Below are positions 24,348 to 32,669 of a stretch of 44,330 nt of DNA, piece by piece. Both the position numbers and the translations under genes were made by a program. Under the pieces are notes generated by a model. It made no database searches, was not told the origin of the DNA, and saw only the letters and a program-made list of their open reading frames with translations. Every line of letters begins with the position of its first letter. Positions within the stretch are counted from its first letter, which is position 1. The stretch comes from an uncultured bacterium (GTDB taxonomy: Bacteria; Bacillota_I; Bacilli_A; RFN20; CAG-826): positions 1-44,330 of the forward strand of contig CASFRI010000008.1 of NCBI GenBank assembly GCA_949297055.1. Reading direction: 5' to 3'.

Positions 24348-25419
24348 GAAATATTACCTCCCCTCCTTCATGTCCCATCTTCCTTCCTACTCTTCCCGCG
24401 ATTTGCACGAGTGCGTAACGGTTGTATAAAGGGTGATGCGCGTCGAAAACAATTACTTGCAAATCTTTGATAGTCACACCTCTTTCTAAGATAGAAGTCG
24501 TACATAAATACATATATTTACCATCTTTAAAATCTTGGACTTTTTGCATCCTTTGCTCATCTTTAGAAGACACAGAAGTTCCGTTTGGAACAAATAATTT
24601 TAAAAAGGAGTGTAGTTTTTTACTCATCTCAATCGTCGGAGAAAAAACAAGGCATGGTAAATGAGCTTTTTGATATTTTTTTAATTTGTAAATTAAAATG
24701 ATGTATTTAATAATTCCTACGGACCAAATTAATTTAGGAACAGGAATAGCTTTTTTATGAAATCTTACGAACAATTCTAAAAAAGTTGAATGTTCGTTTT
24801 GAAAAGAAGCAATCAAATTTTCATCTGGAGTGGCAGACATGTAACAATAATTGCCTCTTACACTATTTAGGGCGATATGTTCTAAAGTTTCATTGCCTTT
24901 AAAAGGAAAAGCATCTACTTCGTCAATAATTAATAAATCAAAATATTTTTTATAGCGAAATAATTGATGTGTAGTAAGTAAAATAATGTCACCATATAAT
25001 TCGCTCGTATGTCCACCATAAAGAGCGATAATTCTTGCTTTTTTAAATGCTTCTTTAAATCTAGGTAATAATTCTATAACAACATCTTTTCTAGGTGTAG
25101 CAAAACCTACGTGCATATGTTCTTTTAGGACATATGCGATCGTTTCATAAACAATTTCGGTTTTGCCCGCGCCACACACGGCGTGAATTAAAGTATTTTT
25201 ATGTTCTTTAAAAGAATTTAAAAAACGCGTCGAAATATCTTTTTGTTCCTTACTTAAATCATAAGTTAAAGTTACATCATCTTCTTTAACTTCAAAACGC
25301 TCATTAGAGGCAACTTCGCCTTGAAAAGAGATGCAACGACGACAATATATGACTTCGCCGCGCTTAAAAAAATAAGTTTCATCATCATTCCCACAGATGG
25401 GGCAAATAAAATGGTCCAC
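24277..25419 (-). CDS. comFA: ComFA-type DEAD-box helicase (competence)
   Basis: 380 aa, shorter than B. subtilis ComFA (about 460). A zinc ribbon comes first (CPICG, CRRC), then superfamily 2 helicase motifs: GAGKTE (I), DEVDAFP (II), SATPD (III), ILERGVTIKD (V) and QIAGRVGRK (VI). ComFA powers entry of transforming single-stranded DNA. The start is GTG, 20 nt after the rpiB stop, with no SD. With comFC it suggests a competence system, although no comE or comG genes are in the window. Confidence 0.92.
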   Translation of the reverse strand: MDHFICPICGNDDETYFFKRGEVIYCRRCISFQGEVASNERFEVKEDDVTLTYDLSKEQKDISTRFLNSFKEHKNTLIHAVCGAGKTEIVYETIAYVLKEHMHVGFATPRKDVVIELLPRFKEAFKKARIIALYGGHTSELYGDIILLTTHQLFRYKKYFDLLIIDEVDAFPFKGNETLEHIALNSVRGNYCYMSATPDENLIASFQNEHSTFLELFVRFHKKAIPVPKLIWSVGIIKYIILIYKLKKYQKAHLPCLVFSPTIEMSKKLHSFLKLFVPNGTSVSSKDEQRMQKVQDFKDGKYMYLCTTSILERGVTIKDLQVIVFDAHHPLYNRYALVQIAGRVGRKMGHEGGEVIFLGHRIDIEMVEAKKDIEAANEYL

Positions 25420-25439
25420 ATATAATTAATACGTGGATT

Positions 25440-25895
25440 TTATTTCATATGTTCATTTTCGTAAGTCTCAATTAAATCGACTCGTCTTCTGTGCCTTCCT
25501 TCCAAACAAGAAGTGGTAAGGAAAATAATCGAACGATTAATTATATCTTCTTCGCGCATGAAACTCGCGCCAAAAGCAATCATATTCGCGTCGTTATGTT
25601 CGCGCAATAAAGCTGCGACATCATCGTTATAACCAACTCCTGCTCTAATGCCTTTAACTTTATTTGCTGCAATCATAATACCTTCGCCGCTCGAACAAAT
25701 TAAAATACCAAAGCTTTTATTTTTGATAACTTCTTCCGCGCATCTAAAAGCGAAATTAGGGTAGTCGCAAGACGTCTTATCGAACGTTCCAACATCGACC
25801 ATATCGAAACCTTCTTGAATGAGAGCTTTTTTGACAATTTCTTTCTTTTCAAAGCCTGCATGATCTGAAGCAATAAATATTTTTTTAGTAGTCAT
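25440..25895 (-). CDS. rpiB: Ribose-5-phosphate isomerase B
   Basis: 151 aa, the usual size. Interconverts ribose 5-phosphate and ribulose 5-phosphate in the pentose-phosphate pathway. Visible: D11-H12 in SDHAGF, catalytic C67 in ICSSGEG, GVGYNDD, H100 in REHNDAN, and the C-terminal GRHRRRVDLI. A related galactose-6-phosphate isomerase role is less likely, because no lac genes are near. The start overlaps the end of sua5 by 11 nt. Part of prfA-prmC-sua5-rpiB-comFA-comFC. Confidence 0.94.
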   Translation of the reverse strand: MTTKKIFIASDHAGFEKKEIVKKALIQEGFDMVDVGTFDKTSCDYPNFAFRCAEEVIKNKSFGILICSSGEGIMIAANKVKGIRAGVGYNDDVAALLREHNDANMIAFGASFMREEDIINRSIIFLTTSCLEGRHRRRVDLIETYENEHMK

Positions 25896-26493
25896 ATTTT
25901 GTTAAAACCTCCTTAATTTCCGTCTCTTTTATTTTTCCAAGACGAATGATTTTCATTTTGTTATCACTGACATCGACGATGGTCGAAGGCATTTTTGAAA
26001 CAATCTTTCCGCTAGCGATTTCCTTCACTTCATCTTCTTTAAAATAAAGTCTAACTTCCTCTTCGCTAAGGGCGGGTGGCATATCAGCCTTATTCGCGCT
26101 AGGCACAAGTAAAGGCTTAGAAACATATTCGATGAAATTTCTTAACGTTTCATCCCCACTTACGCGAATTCCAATTTTTGAAGTACCCAATGTCACTTGC
26201 CATGGTAAATCTTCTCTAGCGTTTAATAGCAAAGTTATTTCACCTGGTAAGAAATGCTTAATTAAAATTTTAGCTAAATCATTTAAAATAGCAAATTTTT
26301 CAATATCTTCGACTTTAGCTAACATTAAAGTGAAAGGTTTATCAGGTCGACGTAATTTAATTTTCACCAAAGTGTCAAAGGCTATTTTATCATCATATAA
26401 AACCGCTAAGCCGTAGACCGTTTCAGTAGGAAGAGCAATAACTTGATGATTAAATAATGCTTCTTTTAATTTTAAAAATTCTTCTACTTGCAT
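25885..26493 (-). CDS. L-threonylcarbamoyladenylate synthase (Sua5/YrdC/TsaC)
   Basis: 202 aa, one YrdC domain without the extra C-terminal Sua5 domain. Makes threonylcarbamoyl-AMP from threonine, bicarbonate and ATP, the first step of t6A37 modification of ANN-decoding tRNAs. Visible: PTETVYGLA (22-30), K-x-RP-x-x-KP (KLRRPDKPFTLML), PSANKADMPPA. Its start overlaps prmC by 10 nt. This position after prfA-prmC is the standard one in Bacillota. Confidence 0.93.
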   Translation of the reverse strand: MQVEEFLKLKEALFNHQVIALPTETVYGLAVLYDDKIAFDTLVKIKLRRPDKPFTLMLAKVEDIEKFAILNDLAKILIKHFLPGEITLLLNAREDLPWQVTLGTSKIGIRVSGDETLRNFIEYVSKPLLVPSANKADMPPALSEEEVRLYFKEDEVKEIASGKIVSKMPSTIVDVSDNKMKIIRLGKIKETEIKEVLTKYDY

Positions 26494-27329
26494 AAGTGAA
26501 TGTGAACGAACCTGTCATGACCGGACATATCTTTCTTAAATTCTATTGTAAACGCATTAAAAGTCTCTAGGCAAAGCTTATGCATTATTTCGTTTTGATC
26601 ATGATGTATTTCTAAATAAATATCCAAATTATCCTTCGTAATATGATTTACTTGTTCAAAAAGTTTTTTATATAAAATATAACCAGGCTTAATAAGATAA
26701 GCATGTTTTGGTTCATTTTTAAAGACGATGGGTTCGACATCTTCTTCATTTTCGATGTAAGGAAGATTTGCGACGACGACATCAACTTTCATTTCTCTTT
26801 CAATCAAAGGATTTAATAAATCACCTAAATAAAATTCAACTTTTGCGTCTAACATCGCTGCATTATGCATCGCCACTTCTAAAGCTTTTTCATCATCATC
26901 GATGGCTAGAAGATGTAAATTCTTTATCTTTTTTGCTAAAGAAATTGCAATCGCTCCACTTCCTGTGCCCACATCAACAATAGTTAGAGGCTTTTTTATC
27001 TTAGAATATTTTTTGATGAGCAGGTCCACTAATTCTTCAGTTTCAGGGCGAGGAATTAAAACGCGAGAGTCAACGTAAAATTCGTTACCTAAAAAAGAGC
27101 TATGACCTAATACATATTGAATAGGTAAGCCATTACTAACTTCATCTAATATATTAGTTATTTCTTTTAAAGAAGAATCCGAAATTTTCTTTTCAAATTT
27201 TAAAATGAGGTTCCCATGATTTTTAATCTCTAAAATTTCTTGCATCGCTAAAGAGATGCTTGCTTCACTTATATTTTCATTTTTTGAATATTTATTTTTT
27301 AAAAAGAAAAAGGCTTCTTTAATTGTCAT
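26484..27329 (-). CDS. prmC: Release factor glutamine methyltransferase PrmC
   Basis: 281 aa. Methylates the GGQ glutamine of RF1 and RF2, both encoded in this window. The N-terminal helical domain is followed by LIPRPETEELV, the SAM motif VDVGTGSGAIAI (118-129) and the active-site motif. The latter reads N188-L-P-Y191 instead of the canonical NPPY; one C-to-T change (CCT to CTT) would account for this. NLPY serves the same role in adenine dimethylases such as KsgA, so activity is plausible. The gene overlaps prfA by 4 nt. Confidence 0.94.
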   Translation of the reverse strand: MTIKEAFFFLKNKYSKNENISEASISLAMQEILEIKNHGNLILKFEKKISDSSLKEITNILDEVSNGLPIQYVLGHSSFLGNEFYVDSRVLIPRPETEELVDLLIKKYSKIKKPLTIVDVGTGSGAIAISLAKKIKNLHLLAIDDDEKALEVAMHNAAMLDAKVEFYLGDLLNPLIEREMKVDVVVANLPYIENEEDVEPIVFKNEPKHAYLIKPGYILYKKLFEQVNHITKDNLDIYLEIHHDQNEIMHKLCLETFNAFTIEFKKDMSGHDRFVHIHLCK

Positions 27330-28417
27330 AAGCCTATTTCCTCTTCTAATCTTTTTTGAATGTCCGCATGAATTAAGGCATTAATAATTTCTTCTAAATC
27401 GCCTTCCATCACACGATCTAATTTTTGAATAGTTAAGTTAATACGATGGTCTGTAACACGATTTTGTGGATAGTTATAAGTTCTAATTTTTTCGCTTCTA
27501 TCACCAGTTCCAACTTTAGCTCTTCTTTCTTTACCGATTTTTTCTTCTTGGTCATCGACCATCTTTTGATAAATTTTAGCTCTTAACATACGCATACAAA
27601 TTTCTCTATTTTGTAATTGCGATTTTTCCGTTTGACAACTTACGACAATACCAGTCGGAATGTGAGTAATTCTAACCGCTGATTCGGTTTTGTTGACGTT
27701 TTGCCCACCCGCTCCTTGAGAACGATATGTATCCATACTTAAATCTTGCGGATTAATTTTGACTTCAATTTCTTCCGCTTCTGGCATTACTAAAACTGTC
27801 GCTGTTGAAGTGTGAATTCTTCCCGCGGCTTCAGTCTTGGGTACGCGTTGAACGCGATGCGCCCCACTTTCAAATTTAAGCTTAGAATAAACGTCTTTTC
27901 CTTTAATACTGAAGGCTACGAAAGCAAAGCCACCAGCTTCAGAAGGATTTTCATCAATTAATTGTACTTTCCAATTGTTCTTTTCGGCGTATTTAATATA
28001 CATTCTAAATAAATCGCCAGCAAAGATGTTGGCTTCATCTCCCCCTGCTGCGCCTCTAATTTCGACAATAATATTTTTGTCATCATCAGGAGATTTAGGA
28101 AGAAGTAATATTGTTAACTCGTCGACAATATTTTCCATTTCTTTTTCTAATCTTTTTACTTCTTCTTTCGCAAGCGAGGCAATATCGTTATCGGAATCGT
28201 GGCTTAACATTTCAGCTTCTTCTAAATCTTTTTCGTCTTTTAAATATATGTCATATTTTTCACAAGCTGGTTCTAAACTTGCTCTTTCTTTAGAAAGTGA
28301 ACGAAAAGCTTGGATGTCTTTAGTTACACTTTCATCCATGAGTGAATTATCTATTTCCTCTAAGCGACGTTTCGTCACTTCGAGTCTTTTTTTCATACTA
28401 TCTTCCATCATTGGCAT
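27326..28417 (-). CDS. prfA: Peptide chain release factor 1
   Basis: Terminates at UAA and UAG. 363 aa from the first ATG. Visible: the GAGGDEANIFAGDL region, the PKT stop-codon motif (RVPKTEAAGR) and the GGQ loop ([14 protein letters not shown]). The N-terminus offers ATGs at 28417 and 28396; MKKRLEVTKRRLEEID from 28396 aligns best with other RF1s and has GGAAG 5 nt upstream, whereas 28417 would be essentially leaderless from the promoter described below. It heads an operon with prmC, sua5, rpiB, comFA and comFC. Confidence 0.96.
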   Translation of the reverse strand: MPMMEDSMKKRLEVTKRRLEEIDNSLMDESVTKDIQAFRSLSKERASLEPACEKYDIYLKDEKDLEEAEMLSHDSDNDIASLAKEEVKRLEKEMENIVDELTILLLPKSPDDDKNIIVEIRGAAGGDEANIFAGDLFRMYIKYAEKNNWKVQLIDENPSEAGGFAFVAFSIKGKDVYSKLKFESGAHRVQRVPKTEAAGRIHTSTATVLVMPEAEEIEVKINPQDLSMDTYRSQGAGGQNVNKTESAVRITHIPTGIVVSCQTEKSQLQNREICMRMLRAKIYQKMVDDQEEKIGKERRAKVGTGDRSEKIRTYNYPQNRVTDHRINLTIQKLDRVMEGDLEEIINALIHADIQKRLEEEIGL

Positions 28418-28424
28418 AGATTAA

Positions 28425-28453
28425 ATTCTAGCATAAAGTTATTAAATCACCAA
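28425..28453 (-). promoter_or_regulatory. Promoter of the prfA operon
   Basis: On the minus strand TTGGTG (28453-28448), a 17-nt spacer, and TAGAAT (28430-28425) with the extended -10 dinucleotide TGC just before it. Transcription would start around 28418, at or next to the first ATG of prfA. Confidence 0.6.
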
Positions 28454-28534
28454 AGTTAAAAAGAAGTTTACTTTATATTGATGAAAGTTAATTCTAAATT
28501 TCTATCTTTTTGTTCCCTATAATAAAGTTTAATT

Positions 28535-28543
28535 TGTTATAAT
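28535..28543 (+). promoter_or_regulatory. Extended -10 promoter candidate for glf
   Basis: TGTTATAAT gives a perfect TGn-TATAAT extended -10 about 140 nt upstream of glf, with no good -35. A second TATAAT is at 28518-28523. The region 28418-28686 between divergent prfA and glf holds no gene that I can see; it contains this promoter, the prfA promoter and the inverted repeat at 28643-28659. Confidence 0.45.
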
Positions 28544-28642
28544 TTTATGTAAGTAGGAATCTATTTTTAAAAAAATCAAGTATTTAAATCTTTGATTAAA
28601 AAGAAGTAAACTAACTAAGTAAAACTAAGAAAGGAAGAAAAA

Positions 28643-28659
28643 TTTATCTTAAAGATAAA
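28643..28659. promoter_or_regulatory. Inverted repeat in the glf leader
   Basis: TTTATCTT-A-AAGATAAA, 8-bp perfect arms with a one-base centre, about 28 nt before the glf start. It could be an operator or a small RNA hairpin near the ribosome site. AT-rich sequence makes chance possible. Confidence 0.35.
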
Positions 28660-28686
28660 ACTCATGATTCTTAAGAAGGTAATATT

Positions 28687-29787
28687 ATGTATGATTATTT
28701 AGTTGTCGGTAGCGGCCTTTATGGCGCGGTCGTGGCAAATGAACTTAAAAAAGCTGGTAAGTCAGTGTTAATTATTGAAAAAAGAAATCATATTTCTGGG
28801 AACGTCTACACCGATTTAAGAGATAACATCCACGTTCACGTTTACGGTGCACATATTTTTCATACCTCGAATGAAAAAGTTTGGAATTATGTAAATAAAT
28901 ACGCAAAATTTAATAACTTCATCAATTCACCGCTAGCGTATTATAAAGGTGAATATTATCATATGCCTTTCAATATGAATACGTTCCATGAAATATGGGG
29001 CGTCACTACACCAGAAGAAGCTAAATCAAAAATTGAAGAAGAAAAACAAAAAGAAAATATTAAAGAAATCACAAATTTAGAAGAGCAAGCTATTTCTCTT
29101 GTTGGAAGAACAATTTATGAAAGACTTGTCAAAGGCTACACTGAAAAACAATGGGGTAGAGAATGTAAAGATCTTCCTTCTTTTATCATCAAAAGACTTC
29201 CTTTAAGATTTGAATATAATAACAACTATTTTAATGATACCTATCAAGGTATTCCTCTCGGTGGATATACAAATCTTGTAAAAAACATTATTGGCGATGT
29301 AGAAGTCAAATTAAATGAGGATTATTTAGAGAAAAAAGAATATTGGAATTCCAAAGCCAAGGTAATAATTTACACTGGTGCAATCGATGAATATTACGAT
29401 TATAAATTCGGAGAATTAGAATATCGTTCTTTACGATTTGAATTAGAAAGAATTGAAAAAGAATATTATCAAAAAAATTGTGTGATCAATTACACGGAGG
29501 CAAACGTTCCTTACACTCGTATCATCGAACATAAATATTTTCAAGATGATAAATCTAATGTTACTTGGATTACAAAAGAATATCCTGCGGATTATAAAAA
29601 AGGAATGGAAAAATTTTATCCAATCAATGATGAAAAGAATAACAACTTATACAAAAAGTATGCAGAGCTCGGTCGTTTTGAAAAAAATATCTTTTTCGGT
29701 GGACGTCTAGGAAAATATAAATATTTTGATATGGACGATGTCATTGCTGAAGCATTAAATGACGTTAAAGAAATTTTAAAAATGTGA
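28687..29787 (+). CDS. glf: UDP-galactopyranose mutase
   Basis: 366 aa. FAD enzyme that interconverts UDP-galactopyranose and UDP-galactofuranose for surface glycans. Visible: FAD motif VVGSGLYGAVVANEL at the N-terminus, the GAHIFHT segment, YTEKQWGRECKDLP, and the C-terminal GRLGKYKYFDMDD, where a conserved arginine contacts substrate. SD AGAAGG lies 7 nt before the ATG. The next gene is a DUF4422 protein 25 nt downstream, so the two form a glycan unit. Implies galactofuranose in a capsule, teichoic-like polymer or glycolipid. Confidence 0.96.
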   Translation: MYDYLVVGSGLYGAVVANELKKAGKSVLIIEKRNHISGNVYTDLRDNIHVHVYGAHIFHTSNEKVWNYVNKYAKFNNFINSPLAYYKGEYYHMPFNMNTFHEIWGVTTPEEAKSKIEEEKQKENIKEITNLEEQAISLVGRTIYERLVKGYTEKQWGRECKDLPSFIIKRLPLRFEYNNNYFNDTYQGIPLGGYTNLVKNIIGDVEVKLNEDYLEKKEYWNSKAKVIIYTGAIDEYYDYKFGELEYRSLRFELERIEKEYYQKNCVINYTEANVPYTRIIEHKYFQDDKSNVTWITKEYPADYKKGMEKFYPINDEKNNNLYKKYAELGRFEKNIFFGGRLGKYKYFDMDDVIAEALNDVKEILKM

Positions 29788-29812
29788 TAATTTTAAAGAG
29801 GGTATTAAGATT

Positions 29813-30517
29813 ATGGAAGATGAAAAAAATGTCAAACTCTATGTTGTTTCTCATAAAAAATTGAATAAGAAATATTATCCAGAACGAGAAATTATTTACG
29901 TTGGAAACAATAAGGATAAAATATGTTCTCCCACGGATGTACGTGACGATAAAGGCGATAATATTGCTGCAAAGAATTATACATATTGCGAATGCACCGC
30001 TATCTATTACATTTGGAAAAATGTTAAGTGCGATATTGTCGGAATCGAACATTATAGAAGACTTTTTTATAACTTTTTTAAGCTGAGAAGGAAAAAATAT
30101 TTTGTCAACAAACTTAAAAAATATGACTTCATCGTCATGAAAGAATATCCATTTCTTCCAACCATTAAAAAACAATTTATCGACGGACATGGAGTGGAAG
30201 CCTATAACATTTTTAAAGAAGCAATTGAAAAAGAAGTTCCAGACTATTTAGAAGCTTTCAACAAAGTGATGAATGGACATCATATTGCTTGGTGTAATAT
30301 GTTCGTAACTACAAAAGAACATTTTGATAAATACTGCGAATTTCTTTTCAAAGTTCTCACTTATATTGAAAAGAATTTTGAAATACCAAAAGATCCCTAT
30401 CTTGCAAGACTAATTGGCTTCATTAGCGAACGTCTTCTTAGCATTTATTTAGTAAAGAATAACTACAAAGTTTGTCATTCATTCGTCTTCTATTCTAAAA
30501 GATACAAAAAGAGTTAA
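29813..30517 (+). CDS. DUF4422 putative glycosyltransferase
   Basis: 234 aa. The sequence VVSHKKLNKKYYP...VGNNKD..., VRDDKGDNIAAKNYTYCECTAIYYIWKNVKCDIVGIEHYRRLF matches DUF4422, found in capsule and exopolysaccharide clusters. The HYRR motif and DDxGDNI are its hallmarks; a GT-A-type transferase role is generally assumed. SD GAGGG. Directly after glf, so a galactofuranosyl transfer role is likely but unproven. The gene pair is isolated; no other glycan genes are in the window. Confidence 0.88.
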   Translation: MEDEKNVKLYVVSHKKLNKKYYPEREIIYVGNNKDKICSPTDVRDDKGDNIAAKNYTYCECTAIYYIWKNVKCDIVGIEHYRRLFYNFFKLRRKKYFVNKLKKYDFIVMKEYPFLPTIKKQFIDGHGVEAYNIFKEAIEKEVPDYLEAFNKVMNGHHIAWCNMFVTTKEHFDKYCEFLFKVLTYIEKNFEIPKDPYLARLIGFISERLLSIYLVKNNYKVCHSFVFYSKRYKKS

Positions 30518-30642
30518 ATAAGTTATTAAACAATTTCTAACATTTAGTTTAAAACATTCATTTTTGTCATATAAAATTATCGTTCAAATAAAATCAAGTC
30601 TCATTTTTTTAATATTCATATTAATTAAGTTCAAATTTTATG

Positions 30643-30648
30643 TATAAT
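30643..30648 (+). promoter_or_regulatory. -10 box immediately upstream of dnaX
   Basis: TATAAT ends 9 nt before the dnaX ATG at 30658, and no SD lies between. The transcript would have a leader of about 2-3 nt. A good -35 is not seen. Confidence 0.5.
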
Positions 30649-30657
30649 GATATACGT

Positions 30658-32364
30658 ATGGCATATAAAGCATTATATCGAACTTATCGACCCACAACTT
30701 TTTATGAAGTAGTTGGACAAGAACACATTGTCCGCACTTTGAAAAACGCTCTTAAAGAAAATAAAATCGCTCACGCATATCTTTTTGCTGGTCCAAGAGG
30801 AACTGGTAAAACGACGATGGCAAAACTTCTTGCCAAAGCTTTAAATTGCGAAGAAGGTATTGGCCATCAATGTAATAGATGCTCTAATTGTCAAGCTATT
30901 AATGAAGTATCGCATCCTGACGTCATCGAAATTGACGCCGCGAGCAATAATGGTGTCGATGAAGTAAGAGATTTAATTGATCGCGTAAGATATTTACCTA
31001 TCAAAGGAAGATATAAAGTTTACATTATCGACGAAGTCCATATGATGACAAGCGGAGCGTTCAACGCCTTACTTCGTACATTAGAAGAGCCACCCGCTCA
31101 CGTCATTTTCATTCTTGCCACGACTGAACCACATAAAATACTTCCAACTATTTTATCTCGTTGTCAAAGATATGATTTTGCTAAAGTAAGTGATAAAGAT
31201 ATTAAAAAACGTTTAACTTATGTTTTAGAACAAGAACAAGTAACTTATGAAGAAGACGCTATCGACATGATTATTTCCCTTGCTGATGGTGGAATGAGAG
31301 ATGCGTTAAGTATATTAGATCAACTTCTTGCTTATTCTGGTCACACATTAACAAGTAAAGATGTCCTCGATGTCTTTGCTTTAACTAGTAAAGAAGAAAA
31401 ATTGAAACTTATCAATTTCATCATGCACGGTGATGTAGGTGAAACTTTAAAAATGTTTAGAGAATTTGTCGAACACGGAAACGATATTAGAAAACTTTTA
31501 GGAGACCTTCTAGATATTATTAAAGACATTTACACATATCGCGTTACCGGGGAAGCAAGTTTACTACTAGTTTTAAACGAAAAAGAAGCTTTAAGTTTTG
31601 AAAATCTCGCTAATGAAGATGAATTATTAACTATGTCTTCTACTTTATTAGAAGCACAAAGTGAGATGAAAAATGTTGCTAATGCTCGTTCATTATTAGA
31701 GATTTCTTTACTAAAACTTACGAATTTAAAGCACAAATTGCCGCAAAACTCAAACGAAATAGAAGATGAATTCGTCGTAGTGAAGAAAAAAGAAGAAGTA
31801 AAACCACTAGAGGTTAAACCTATCATCCAAGAAATTCCACTAGAGCCAAAGATTGAAGAAATTAAGCCTACAGTTCAAGAAGATATTGAGTCTGAACCAA
31901 TGCATTTATTTAACGAAGATGAAATAATTGTCGACACGAATAATTTTGACCCAGAAGAAAGTTATCATATCGATGAAGAAATGATCATAAACGCTATGAT
32001 CAAGGGTGATAAAGAATTGAAGAAAAATATAATTTCTAGATGGGATGAATTAAATAAATATTTATCGAGCCCAACTCTTGGTAAATATGCCTCATTATTA
32101 AAAGATGCTAGACCTTACATCGCCACTAAGGAACTTTTATTTTTGGAATATGATTTAGATTTAATTGCTAATAGAGTGAATTTAAAAAATAATCAAAAGA
32201 CCATCTCTAATCTTATTAAAAAGATTACTAATAAAGAATTTTTCGTTTACGCTCTAACGCGTGCTGAAACGATTGCTTACGTCAAAAAATTCCGCGACTT
32301 ATCGCAACTTGGCAAACTTAAAAAGGCTGATGAAGTCACTTTAGATTTAAAGGAGATTAAATAG
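30658..32364 (+). CDS. dnaX: DNA polymerase III subunits gamma and tau
   Basis: 568 aa. Clamp-loader ATPase. Visible: MAYKALYRTYRPTTF, Walker A GPRGTGKTT, zinc ligands in CEEGIGHQCNRCSNC, IIDEVHMM, and the arginine finger SRCQRYDF. The C-terminal tau part (about 390-568) follows an acidic linker. An ATG six codons earlier (30640) is in frame, but it covers the -10 box and adds residues that no family member has, so 30658 is taken. It leads dnaX-ybaB-recR-tmk-holB-yaaT-rsmI. No dnaX frameshift signal is evident. Confidence 0.97.
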   Translation: MAYKALYRTYRPTTFYEVVGQEHIVRTLKNALKENKIAHAYLFAGPRGTGKTTMAKLLAKALNCEEGIGHQCNRCSNCQAINEVSHPDVIEIDAASNNGVDEVRDLIDRVRYLPIKGRYKVYIIDEVHMMTSGAFNALLRTLEEPPAHVIFILATTEPHKILPTILSRCQRYDFAKVSDKDIKKRLTYVLEQEQVTYEEDAIDMIISLADGGMRDALSILDQLLAYSGHTLTSKDVLDVFALTSKEEKLKLINFIMHGDVGETLKMFREFVEHGNDIRKLLGDLLDIIKDIYTYRVTGEASLLLVLNEKEALSFENLANEDELLTMSSTLLEAQSEMKNVANARSLLEISLLKLTNLKHKLPQNSNEIEDEFVVVKKKEEVKPLEVKPIIQEIPLEPKIEEIKPTVQEDIESEPMHLFNEDEIIVDTNNFDPEESYHIDEEMIINAMIKGDKELKKNIISRWDELNKYLSSPTLGKYASLLKDARPYIATKELLFLEYDLDLIANRVNLKNNQKTISNLIKKITNKEFFVYALTRAETIAYVKKFRDLSQLGKLKKADEVTLDLKEIK

Positions 32365-32366
32365 TT

Positions 32367-32666
32367 ATGAACATGCAACAATTGATGATGCAAGCCCAAA
32401 AAATGCAAAAAGAATTGGAAAGAAAACGCAAAGCGTTAATGGAAAAAGAATTCAGCGTTTCTAAAGGCGGTGCGGTTAAAGTTACTGTATTTGGTAATCG
32501 CCACATTCATTCTCTTGAAATTGATGAAGAAGCACTCGACAAAGATAGTAAAGAAATGCTTGAAGAAATGATTGCTTTAGCCATTAATGAAGCAATGGAA
32601 CAAATCGATGAAGAAGAAGCTAAAATTTCTTCTGCTGCAGCAGGTGGATTAGGCTTAGGTTTTTAA
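32367..32666 (+). CDS. ybaB: YbaB/EbfC nucleoid-associated protein
   Basis: 99 aa. Small dimeric DNA-binding protein almost always found between dnaX and recR. MNMQQLMMQAQKMQKELE begins the long N-terminal helix, followed by the ISKGGAVKVTVFGNRHIHSLEID-like sheet and a glycine-rich tail. SD AAGGAG lies inside the end of dnaX. Confidence 0.97.
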   Translation: MNMQQLMMQAQKMQKELERKRKALMEKEFSVSKGGAVKVTVFGNRHIHSLEIDEEALDKDSKEMLEEMIALAINEAMEQIDEEEAKISSAAAGGLGLGF

Positions 32667-32669
32667 CTT

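Noticed and set aside
27975-28424. Plus-strand 149-aa reading frame opposite prfA
   Set aside because: It is an antisense shadow: serine/leucine-rich composition, no SD, no recognisable motif. The same applies to the other long frames opposite secA, uvrB and the lipoproteins.
30640-30657. dnaX start at ATG 30640
   Set aside because: This ATG overlaps the TATAAT box and adds six residues before the conserved MAYKALYR start.
31786-31791. A6 run in dnaX as a programmed -1 frameshift site for gamma subunit
   Set aside because: The codons are AAG AAA AAA GAA, so the run is not in the A-AAA-AAG heptamer frame, and no downstream hairpin is obvious.
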